Shown here piece by piece: positions 6,919 through 14,195 of a stretch of 14,322 nucleotides of DNA; positions within the stretch are counted from its first letter, which is position 1; each line of letters begins with the position of its first letter. This DNA is from CALXZG01 sp034184445 (lineage in GTDB: Bacteria > Pseudomonadota > Alphaproteobacteria > CAAHEQ01 > UBA3637): NCBI GenBank assembly GCA_034184445.1, contig JAXFZX010000128.1, forward strand, positions 1-14,322, read 5' to 3'. Position numbers and translations under genes: made by a program. The notes under the pieces were generated by a model, which made no database searches, had not been told where the DNA came from, and was given only the letters and a program-made list of their open reading frames with translations.

Positions 6919-8634
6919 ATGATCAGAAACATTTTTTGCATTTTTTTAGGGGTTATCCTTTTTTGGGGCAACAGTTGTTGTGCCAAGGATATTTTGTCCG
7001 ATACAGATGTGGGTTTATATAAACAAATTTTGCGTGCCCACCATGACGGCCATTTTAAGCAAGCCCAGAAATTGCAGGAAAAGATTACCAATCATATACT
7101 GGACGGTTATATTCTTTATGATCGATATTTTTCCCCCCGATACAAAACAAAAGCCTCTGAAATTACCGCTTGGTTTGACGGTTATGCCGATTTAGCTGTT
7201 GCCTCGGATATGTATGATTTGGGTCGGCAAAAAAAAGCCACCCTTCCCCCTCGTAAGCCGAAGGGCTTGTTTGGTGGCCAAGCCGGCACCTGTTCGGCTG
7301 TTTTTCGCCCCGAACCCATTGATTTAATTCGGGGAAAAACTTTTTCTTATCTAGGATCTAAGGATTCATCCCAAGCCAAAAGCATCATGAATAAGATATA
7401 TAAGAACCTTAAAAAGGGCCATACGAAAACTGTTCGTAAATTATTGGAAAATCCTCAAACAAAAAAACTGTTTTCCAGCCTTGATTATGACCAAGCTCAA
7501 ACAGCCCTTTCTTTTTCTTATTTTATTGACGGAGAGAATACGCGCGCCATAGAATTTATTCGCCCTGTTTTGGAACGGTCCGGAAAGCATATTCCTCAGG
7601 CTTTTTGGGTAGCCGGCCTCACGGCGTGGAGGCAAGGTGACTTTTCCACATCTGCGAAATACTTTGATGCGGCGGCCACACATCAAAAGGGCTATCCGTT
7701 ATTAGAGGCTTCTGCCTCCGTTTGGGCGGCGCGCTCTTATCTTAAAATCGGTGCGTTTGAAAAAGTCAGACCGGCTTTGGAGCGGGCTGCGCAGTATCAG
7801 CGTTTGTTTTACGGAATTTTAGCTATGCGCATACTCGCCAAAGATTTAGGTCATGTATGGGATACGCCGGCAAAACCCGATGATGATCTTAGTGCTGAAT
7901 TTTCACATCCCGCAATGGAACGTTTTTATGCTCTGCATCAAATCGGACAGAAAGAATGGGCGGGTAAAGAGCTGTCAAAACTGTATTTAGAGGCCGATGA
8001 TGAAGCCAAGGGCATTTTATTAATGATATCGGAACAAAATGGATTTTCGGATGATTTATTGGCTGTTTCTGGCAATTTAGGGGATGGCAGCACGCGGTAT
8101 CCTGCCCCCAATTGGACACCCACTGATGGCTGGAAAGTGGATAAAGCTCTTGTTTATGCTTTTGTGCGTCAAGAATCTTGTTTTAACCGTCGTGCCGAAA
8201 GCGATATGGGGGCGGTTGGTTTGATGCAAATTATGCCTGCAACAGGGCGTGAATTAGCCAAGAATTTACAATATCCGTTTCAAAAAAAATTGTTAAAGGA
8301 TCCGGAATATAATCTGTCTTTGGGACAAAATTACTTACTGACTTTAATGCAGAAACAAGCCGTTGGCGACAATTTAATGTATATGGCAACGGCCTATAAC
8401 GCCGGCCCCGGAAATTTAATTAAGTGGAAAAAACAAATTAACACAAACGATCCCTTACTGTTTTTGGAAAGTATCCCCTCCAAAGAAACACGCAGTTTTG
8501 TTGAACGAATCATTGTTAATTATTGGATTTACCGCAACTTAATGAATCAACCACTGGCTTCGTTAGACAGTGTCGCCACCGGTGATTGGCCATGCTATCG
8601 GCCCATAGACTGTCCTATCAAACAATCAAAATGA
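6919..8634 (+). CDS. slt: Soluble lytic murein transglycosylase, Slt70 type
   Basis: A periplasmic enzyme that cleaves the MurNAc-GlcNAc bond of murein and leaves 1,6-anhydro ends. The 571-residue protein has a signal peptide (cleavage likely after residue 22, SCCA before KD), then a long helical superhelix of about 370 residues, as in Slt70. The catalytic SLT domain begins near 408. Its motifs are intact: catalytic Glu419 in RQESCFN, GAVGLMQIMPAT at 431-442, YNLSLGQNYL, and AYNAGPGN at 492-499, followed by ETRSFVERI. Cys in SCC does not fit a proper lipobox, so I read it as soluble. No clear ribosome binding site is present, and the start abuts the preceding stop, consistent with coupled translation. 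The phosphatase gene follows 13 bases later. Confidence 0.95.
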   Translation: MIRNIFCIFLGVILFWGNSCCAKDILSDTDVGLYKQILRAHHDGHFKQAQKLQEKITNHILDGYILYDRYFSPRYKTKASEITAWFDGYADLAVASDMYDLGRQKKATLPPRKPKGLFGGQAGTCSAVFRPEPIDLIRGKTFSYLGSKDSSQAKSIMNKIYKNLKKGHTKTVRKLLENPQTKKLFSSLDYDQAQTALSFSYFIDGENTRAIEFIRPVLERSGKHIPQAFWVAGLTAWRQGDFSTSAKYFDAAATHQKGYPLLEASASVWAARSYLKIGAFEKVRPALERAAQYQRLFYGILAMRILAKDLGHVWDTPAKPDDDLSAEFSHPAMERFYALHQIGQKEWAGKELSKLYLEADDEAKGILLMISEQNGFSDDLLAVSGNLGDGSTRYPAPNWTPTDGWKVDKALVYAFVRQESCFNRRAESDMGAVGLMQIMPATGRELAKNLQYPFQKKLLKDPEYNLSLGQNYLLTLMQKQAVGDNLMYMATAYNAGPGNLIKWKKQINTNDPLLFLESIPSKETRSFVERIIVNYWIYRNLMNQPLASLDSVATGDWPCYRPIDCPIKQSK

Positions 8635-8647
8635 TGAAAGGGAAAAC

Positions 8648-9520
8648 ATGAAAAAACTTTTTATTTTAGGATTACTTTTGCTCTATACAACCATAGCGCA
8701 TGCTGACAATGTTATTTTAATGATCGGGGACGGCATGGGTGCAAATCATTTAAAATGCGCCGCCATGGATAAACCTTTATACATTCCGACACTCCCCGTC
8801 ACAGGTTGGGTAAAAACGCACTCTGCCGATAATGCCATTACAGATTCGGCGGCATCGGCAACAGCTTATGCCTGCGGACTTAAAACAAACAATTTCTTTT
8901 TGGGAAAACTTCCTGATGGCACCAATTGCACAACGATTGCCGAAGAATCTGCTTCCAAGGGCATAGCCGTCGGGATTTATTCAACGGATGATGTCACCGG
9001 TGCCACACCGGCTGCCTTTTTTGCGCATACCAAGAGCCGTGGAGACAGCAATACCATTCTATCTGATAAAGCGCGCGCAGAATCAGCCATGGATATTGCC
9101 GCACCCATAAAGCGTATTTCCGATGAAGTGACTCCCCGTCTGAATAACTTATTGAAAGCTCAGGATAAAACAGGCTTCTTCGCCATGTTTGAAGGGGCCA
9201 AAATAGACAAACGATCCCACGCTAATGATTTAAAGGGAATGAAAAACGAATTATATAATTTTGATTACGCCGTGATGAAAGCCGTTAATTTTGCATATCA
9301 ACATCCCGATACAACCGTTATTGTTTTAGCCGATCACGAAACGGGTGGATTAACAGATGACTGCCGTTATACCAGTACCTGGCACACCGGTCAAAACATT
9401 CCTTTGTATGCCTATGGACAACATGCCAATCTCTTTTCCGGCACTCAGGACAATACCGAAATTCATACAAAGATACGCAATATTCTGTTTAAGTTATCTC
9501 CACAAGCCCCAAAAAATTAG
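8648..9520 (+). CDS. Compact PhoA-family alkaline phosphatase, exported
   Basis: A periplasmic phosphomonoesterase of the alkaline phosphatase superfamily. The signal peptide ends at AHA (cleavage after Ala19). Metal-site and catalytic residues are all visible: Asp28 in IGDGMG, nucleophile Ser67 in TDSAASATAYACG, Thr120 in ATPAAFFAH, Glu182, Asp187 and His191 in FEGAKIDKRSH, Asp229-His230 in LADHETGG, and His246 in WHTGQNIP. The Lys after Asp187 matches E. coli Lys328, while the position of E. coli Asp153 is Gly118 here. At 290 residues it is far shorter than the usual 430-470; the segment between Thr120 and Glu182 is strongly reduced. AAAGGG stands 6 bases before the ATG. The TAG overlaps the convergent atpC stop by 4 bases. 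Activity is likely; the substrate is not known. Confidence 0.92.
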   Translation: MKKLFILGLLLLYTTIAHADNVILMIGDGMGANHLKCAAMDKPLYIPTLPVTGWVKTHSADNAITDSAASATAYACGLKTNNFFLGKLPDGTNCTTIAEESASKGIAVGIYSTDDVTGATPAAFFAHTKSRGDSNTILSDKARAESAMDIAAPIKRISDEVTPRLNNLLKAQDKTGFFAMFEGAKIDKRSHANDLKGMKNELYNFDYAVMKAVNFAYQHPDTTVIVLADHETGGLTDDCRYTSTWHTGQNIPLYAYGQHANLFSGTQDNTEIHTKIRNILFKLSPQAPKN

Positions 9521-9942
9521 TCACTTTTTTGGCCGTTTAAGACAAACTTGTAAAAATCAAGTTTGTCTTTTACCGCTTGCATAGAAGTATCCTTTGGATG
9601 TAGGGCAAGCATTCGTTCACCTGCCGCCAACTCTGCCGGCATCCCATCCGGACAGGGTTCTGTTTCGGCTTTTGCCCATGCCATAATGGCACAAATATCG
9701 CGTCGCACTTCACACACACCACGCGATATCCGATACACCTTATCCGGCTTATTTTCCTGATGGATAATAACCCACCCCGTGTTCAGCAGATAGAACTTGG
9801 GTGCCTTACGCGGTTTAATCAAGCATCTTCCTTTGACCGCTGGAATTAGGACGCTATCGGCTTCCATATCCGCGACAACCTCTGTCGGACAGGTTATTTT
9901 AATCCGAATTTTTCCGGCACTTGGGGCTAAATCTTCTGCCAT
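9517..9942 (-). CDS. atpC: ATP synthase F1 epsilon subunit, divergent
   Basis: The epsilon subunit sits on gamma in the central stalk and helps couple rotation and restrain ATP hydrolysis. The 141-residue protein keeps the outline of the N-terminal beta sandwich: IKITCPTEVVADMEADSVLIPAVKG, then a KAP at the usual HAP position, then LLNTGWVII, and VYRISRGVCEVRRDICAIMA. A helical C-terminal part follows (about 105-138). Sequence match to textbook epsilon is low, with three Cys and an extended start, so the name depends partly on its place directly after atpD (1-base gap). The last codons carry the terminator hairpin of the facing operon, and the stop overlaps the phosphatase stop by 4 bases. 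Confidence 0.85.
   Translation of the reverse strand: MAEDLAPSAGKIRIKITCPTEVVADMEADSVLIPAVKGRCLIKPRKAPKFYLLNTGWVIIHQENKPDKVYRISRGVCEVRRDICAIMAWAKAETEPCPDGMPAELAAGERMLALHPKDTSMQAVKDKLDFYKFVLNGQKSD
9539..9571 (+). terminator. Rho-independent terminator of the plus-strand operon, inside atpC
   Basis: AAGACAAACTTG at 9539-9550 pairs perfectly with CAAGTTTGTCTT at 9558-9569 (12 pairs, 7-base loop), with a T run to 9571 on the plus strand. It begins 18 bases after the phosphatase stop. The whole hairpin lies within the coding sequence of the convergent atpC gene, where it encodes the KDKLDFYKFVL segment. The minus-strand tail is not T-rich, so it should act on plus-strand transcripts. Confidence 0.85.
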
Positions 9943-9943
9943 A

Positions 9944-11365
9944 CTATGCCTCCATCAATGTCGCTGCTTTAAGGCGTGCTTCTTCAATTTTTCCAATCAT
10001 AAAAAAGGCACTTTCCGGCACATCATCATACTCCCCTGCAATAATGGCGGCACATCCTTGAATAGTATCTTTTAAGGAAACGACAACTCCACTTTGCCCC
10101 GTAAAAGTTTCCGCTACCATAAATGGCTGAGTTAAAAATCGTTGTAATTTTCTGGCACGGGCAACTGTTTTTTTATCTTCCTCCGACAATTCGTCTAATC
10201 CCAATATAGCAATAATATCCTGTAAAGACTTATAAACCTGTAAGACTCGGACGACCTCTGTAGCAACCCGATAATGATCCGATCCGACAACCTCTGGTGT
10301 CAATATTCGGGATGAAGATTCCAATGGATCCACTGCGGGATAGAGCCCCTGTTCGGCGATTTGGCGTGACAAAACGGTTGTAGCATCTAGGTGACTAAAT
10401 GTCGTTGCCGGTGCCGGATCAGTTAGGTCATCTGCCGGCACATAGACTGCCTGAACCGATGTAATAGATCCCCGATGAGTAGAAGTGATTCGTTCTTGTA
10501 ATGTCCCCAGATCTGTGGCCAGTGTCGGTTGATATCCGACAGCAGACGGCATGCGCCCCAATAGTGATGAAACTTCTGCTCCGGCTTGTGTAAAGCGAAA
10601 GATGTTATCAATAAAAAGGAGGACATCTTGGGCTAAATGATCCCGAAAATATTCCGCTACCGTAAGCCCCGTTAAGGCTACGCGTGCTCGTGCCCCAGGG
10701 GCTTCGTTCATCTGACCAAAAACCAAAGCAGCCTTTGATTTTTTCCCTTTCAGATCTATAACACCCGATGCGATCATTTCCTGATAGAGGTCATTTCCTT
10801 CACGCGATCGCTCTCCTACCCCTGTAAAGACCGAATATCCTCCATGCAATTTTGCCACATTATTGATTAATTCCATAATGATTAAGGTTTTTCCCACTCC
10901 GGCTCCTCCAAACAGGCCGATTTTTCCCCCCTTCGGATAGGGACACAACAAATCAATAATCTTTATTCCTGTTTCCAAAATTTCGGTATTGGGCTTTTGT
11001 GCCGTAAATTCTGGTGCTTTTTGATGAATACTTTGATAGGAATCAGCCAGAATTTTTCCCCGATTATCTAATGGTTCACCGACCACATTCATAATGCGTC
11101 CCAATGTGCCTGTTCCTACCGGAACCTGAATCGGTCTGCCTGTATTAATGACAATTTGGCCACGCTTTAAGCCATCTGTATCATCCATAGCCAAACATCT
11201 GGCAACATGATCGGACAGTAATTGTTCTACTTCTAAAACGATTTTGATATTGCCATTTTCAACCTGACAAGCATCATACAGATTCGGCATATTTCCGGCC
11301 GGAAAGGACACATCAACAACCGAACCGTGAATTTGATAAATGGTTCCGATTTTTTCTTTTGTCAT
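9944..11365 (-). CDS. atpD: ATP synthase F1 beta subunit
   Basis: The catalytic subunit of F1, a peripheral protein on the cytoplasmic face of the inner membrane. The 473-residue length is standard. It has a P-loop GGAGVGKT at 153-160, catalytic Glu185 in GVGERSREGND, Walker B near LLFIDNIFRFTQAG (249-262), GRMPSAVGYQPTLATD at 270-285 and the DELSEED loop at 391-397 that contacts gamma. Everything needed for catalysis is present, so this F1 should be functional. The ATG overlaps the atpG stop by 4 bases (ATGA). Confidence 0.98.
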   Translation of the reverse strand: MTKEKIGTIYQIHGSVVDVSFPAGNMPNLYDACQVENGNIKIVLEVEQLLSDHVARCLAMDDTDGLKRGQIVINTGRPIQVPVGTGTLGRIMNVVGEPLDNRGKILADSYQSIHQKAPEFTAQKPNTEILETGIKIIDLLCPYPKGGKIGLFGGAGVGKTLIIMELINNVAKLHGGYSVFTGVGERSREGNDLYQEMIASGVIDLKGKKSKAALVFGQMNEAPGARARVALTGLTVAEYFRDHLAQDVLLFIDNIFRFTQAGAEVSSLLGRMPSAVGYQPTLATDLGTLQERITSTHRGSITSVQAVYVPADDLTDPAPATTFSHLDATTVLSRQIAEQGLYPAVDPLESSSRILTPEVVGSDHYRVATEVVRVLQVYKSLQDIIAILGLDELSEEDKKTVARARKLQRFLTQPFMVAETFTGQSGVVVSLKDTIQGCAAIIAGEYDDVPESAFFMIGKIEEARLKAATLMEA

Positions 11366-12411
11366 AGATTATTTCCTCCTGCTATTTCGGCGACATCTGT
11401 TGTAATTTTAGTTTGCCTTGTGCGCTTATATATTCGGTCCAGATGTTCTACCATATCTGTTGCGTTTCGGGTTGCATTATCCATTGCCATTAATCTGGCG
11501 GCATTATCGGACACTTCGGATTCCAATATAACCCGATACACATATGCCGTCAGATATTGTGGTAAAATAGATTCCAAAATACCGTTATCTGATGGTTCAT
11601 AATCATAAACTTCCGGAGATCTTTTGCCACCACTTAAATCTGTTTTAAAAATTGCTCCTTCTAAGGATGAGAGCACCCCCACGCCACCAATAGCCTTTAT
11701 AAACGAGCTTGTTTTTAAATCGCCTTTGCCTATTCTTTTCCTGTCCGTCAGGAAATCCCACGGATTTTCCCGCAAAAACACATTATTGGGAACAATTTGA
11801 TCAATGACGGGTATTTGTGATATAATGGATTTAAATTGGTTATAGACCACCAAACATCTATCAAACCGATTTTGATAGAATGATTGAATAATATCCGCCG
11901 TTAGCCGTTCCGCATTTAAGTAAGCCCCCATACCCTTTGTTTTTGGGAACTTCATACGAATTAAGGTTATATCGGATTCTCCGCGTTTTAACATATCCCA
12001 ACCGCGAGCCCCATAGGCCACTACCGTTATAATTTTGCCTTGTTGTTTCAAATACCTGATTAATTTTTGTGTTTGTTGCACCACTTGCAGTGCCGATGCA
12101 CCCGATAGTCCTTCATCCGATGTCATCATCACAATTAAATAATGCCGATCCTGCCCGTTTCCGTTTAATAGTGTCGGCCATTTAACTTGATCTTTTTTGT
12201 TTTCCCATATTAAGGTTTCTTGCTTTAATTTCATGGACCGGATAAGCCTTCTTAGGACTCTGTTCATCTCATCGGCATAGGGAATTGTTTTTAAAAAGGC
12301 CGCATGTTTTTTTTTCAAGCGTGACACGGCTACCACTTTCATAGAGGCCGTCATTTGCTGCGTTGCGCGTACCGACTGCATCCGATCTTTGATTTTTTTA
12401 AGGGAACTCAT
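11362..12411 (-). CDS. atpG: ATP synthase F1 gamma subunit with an insertion
   Basis: The rotor shaft of F1. Both ends are typical: SLKKIKDRMQSVRATQQMTASMKVVAVSRLKK at the N-terminus and LMAMDNATRNATDM, YKRTRQTKIT, then EIAGG at the C-terminus. These form the coiled coil that turns inside the alpha-beta ring. The Rossmann-like middle is recognisable (VMMTSDEGLSGA, ARGWDMLKRG, VVYNQFKSIISQIPVIDQIVP). The total of 349 residues is about 55-60 more than usual. Most of the excess is one stretch at about 210-266, between the QIVP strand and the DYEPSD motif, where other gammas have some 15-20 residues. The conserved GLCGGFN is GLSGASA here. The start overlaps the atpA stop by 4 bases. Confidence 0.96.
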   Translation of the reverse strand: MSSLKKIKDRMQSVRATQQMTASMKVVAVSRLKKKHAAFLKTIPYADEMNRVLRRLIRSMKLKQETLIWENKKDQVKWPTLLNGNGQDRHYLIVMMTSDEGLSGASALQVVQQTQKLIRYLKQQGKIITVVAYGARGWDMLKRGESDITLIRMKFPKTKGMGAYLNAERLTADIIQSFYQNRFDRCLVVYNQFKSIISQIPVIDQIVPNNVFLRENPWDFLTDRKRIGKGDLKTSSFIKAIGGVGVLSSLEGAIFKTDLSGGKRSPEVYDYEPSDNGILESILPQYLTAYVYRVILESEVSDNAARLMAMDNATRNATDMVEHLDRIYKRTRQTKITTDVAEIAGGNNL

Positions 12412-14195
12412 GCACTGGCTTCCCGCGGTTGTTTGCTTTTGTGTTGAACAAAAGTTGCTATTTTTTCTTTATCGGGTAATATTCCATTATCTAATTGCGT
12501 AATTAGCTCTGGCGCATTCAATCGCACGTATTCCCAAAATTCTGCCAAAAAAGGAACAATGTCTTCGGTTGGCATAGAATCCAAATCCCCGTTCACAGCA
12601 ACAAATAAAGAAAGTAATTCTTGTCCCAATCCCAATGGATGCAGTGGAGGTTGCTTCATAACTTCCGTTAATTTATTTCCACGATTTAGTAATCGTTTGG
12701 TTGTCTCATCTAAATCGGATGATAATTGCGCAAAATTCATAACTTCCCGATACTGTGACAATTCTAATTTCAACGACCCCGATAACTTTTTCATAGCCGG
12801 ACTTTGTGCAGCAGAGCCGACACGACTGACCGACAAACCCACATTAACGGCGGGTCGGATACCCTGATGGAACAAATTGCTTTCCAAAAAAATTTGTCCA
12901 TCCGTGATAGAAATAACATTTGTGGGGATATAGGCCGATACATCTCCTTCTTGTGTTTCCACAACGGGAATGGCGGTTAGGGATCCCCCTCCACTTTCTT
13001 GATTCATTTGGGCGGCGCGTTCCAACAATCGGGAATGCAGATAGAATACATCTCCCGGATAGGCTTCCCGTCCCGACGGTCGCTTTAACAACAAAGACAT
13101 TTCCCGATATGCCACGGCATGCTTGGATAAATCGTCATAAAAGATTATAGCATGCATCCCCCGATCACGGAAATATTCACCAACAGCCGTTCCGGCATAG
13201 GGTGCCAAATACTGCATAACGGCACTATCGGATGCCGGTGCCGAAATAATAACCGTATAATCCATTGCCCCTTGTTTTTGCAATGTTTCCCAAACTTCCC
13301 TGACGGTAGATTGTTTTTGCCCGATTGCCACATAGATACAGAACAATTTATCCTGAAAGCGCATAGCTTGATCATTGTGCTTTTTTTGATTGATAATTGT
13401 ATCTAGGATCAATGTTGTTTTTCCTGTTTGGCGATCCCCGATAATCAATTCTCGTTGTCCCCGTCCGATTGGGACCAAGGCATCAATAGCCTTAATGCCC
13501 GTTTGCACGGGTTGAGATACTTTATTCCGATCTACAATTTTTGGGGCATGCCGAAAGACAGGAGCTTTATCTAAATTATCCAGACTTTCCTTATCATCCA
13601 GCGGTTTGCCCAAGGGGTTTAATACCCGTCCCAAAACCCCCATACCGACCGGCATCATATTTACCTCTCCCGTGGCCAAAACGGCCTCTCCTTCTTGTAT
13701 ATGCTCAGCCTGCTCAAAGACGACCACATCAGCCGTTTCTGGATTCAAATTTAAGGCTAATCCCACGGCACCTGATTCGAATCGGACACACTCCCCTGAC
13801 ATCAAATTTTTCAATCCGCCCACTTTGGCAACACCGTCCGAAACGGATAGAACCGTTCCGACTTCTGTCAATCGCGCTTTGGGTGCAAAGAGATCAATTC
13901 TACTTTGAAAAAAGTCTGCCATTTTATCCAAATTGACCGTTTTTGTATCATATGTAGCCATATATTGTTGAAATTGTTCTAAATCCCCATGCCCCGATAA
14001 ATCCAACAACTCCCCATTTATATTAATTCTGATTCCCCACAATAGTTCCGGATTTAGGCAAAAATCTGCCCGCACATTTTGCGATTGAAAGACCGCTTTG
14101 ATTTTGCGGACGATTTTATCTTGTTGCCGCTTATTTAATGGATAAACACTTTCCACAACGGCAAACACATCTTTTTGTTTCGTTTCCTCAGCCAT
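12408..14195 (-). CDS. atpA: ATP synthase F1 alpha subunit with a fused N-terminal delta-like domain
   Basis: From about residue 88 on, this is a complete alpha subunit of normal length (about 510 residues): LTEVGTVLSVSDGVAKVGGL, P-loop GDRQTGKT (255-262 counted from the upstream GTG at 14201), YDDLSKHAVAYREMSLLLKRPSGREAYPGDVFYLHSRLLERA in the core, and SVSRVGSAAQ with the arginine finger (Arg460). The first 80 or so residues are extra, and their pattern fits the C-terminal domain of the delta subunit. I start at ATG 14195 because AGAGG stands 5 bases before it; the GTG at 14201 would have no spacing. The ATGA overlap with atpG shows normal operon structure. The alpha call is certain; the delta-like call is by pattern. 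Confidence 0.97.
   Translation of the reverse strand: MAEETKQKDVFAVVESVYPLNKRQQDKIVRKIKAVFQSQNVRADFCLNPELLWGIRININGELLDLSGHGDLEQFQQYMATYDTKTVNLDKMADFFQSRIDLFAPKARLTEVGTVLSVSDGVAKVGGLKNLMSGECVRFESGAVGLALNLNPETADVVVFEQAEHIQEGEAVLATGEVNMMPVGMGVLGRVLNPLGKPLDDKESLDNLDKAPVFRHAPKIVDRNKVSQPVQTGIKAIDALVPIGRGQRELIIGDRQTGKTTLILDTIINQKKHNDQAMRFQDKLFCIYVAIGQKQSTVREVWETLQKQGAMDYTVIISAPASDSAVMQYLAPYAGTAVGEYFRDRGMHAIIFYDDLSKHAVAYREMSLLLKRPSGREAYPGDVFYLHSRLLERAAQMNQESGGGSLTAIPVVETQEGDVSAYIPTNVISITDGQIFLESNLFHQGIRPAVNVGLSVSRVGSAAQSPAMKKLSGSLKLELSQYREVMNFAQLSSDLDETTKRLLNRGNKLTEVMKQPPLHPLGLGQELLSLFVAVNGDLDSMPTEDIVPFLAEFWEYVRLNAPELITQLDNGILPDKEKIATFVQHKSKQPREASA
13950..14171 (-). other. Delta-subunit C-terminal-like domain within atpA
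   Basis: Residues about 11-84 of the alpha chain. Compared from memory with E. coli delta (AtpH), the order is the same: a beta strand (AVVESVYPL against a VISAAALS-type strand), an amphipathic helix after the Leu-Asn/Ser start (NKRQQDKIVRKIKAVF), then a strand, then PELLWGIRININGELLDLSGHGDLEQF against the delta signature of a Gly-Val/Ile strand, IDGS and a RLERL helix. In delta this domain binds the C-terminal ends of the b subunits. The six-helix N-terminal domain of delta, which normally binds alpha, is absent. Here covalent fusion would replace that contact. Confidence 0.75.

Noticed and set aside
6919..6984. Lipoprotein signal in the transglycosylase (Cys20/Cys21)
   Set aside because: The residues before the Cys (GNS) do not fit a lipobox, and a normal signal peptidase I site follows directly (SCCA before KD).
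12559..13936. Plus-strand open frames of 76-131 residues opposite atpA
   Set aside because: They are antisense shadows of a highly conserved gene, rich in Pro and His, with no start signals.
9517..14195. N-type (alternative) ATPase operon
   Set aside because: Those operons begin with beta and epsilon and contain Fo genes and extra small membrane proteins between; here the order is alpha, gamma, beta, epsilon as in the ordinary F-type operon.
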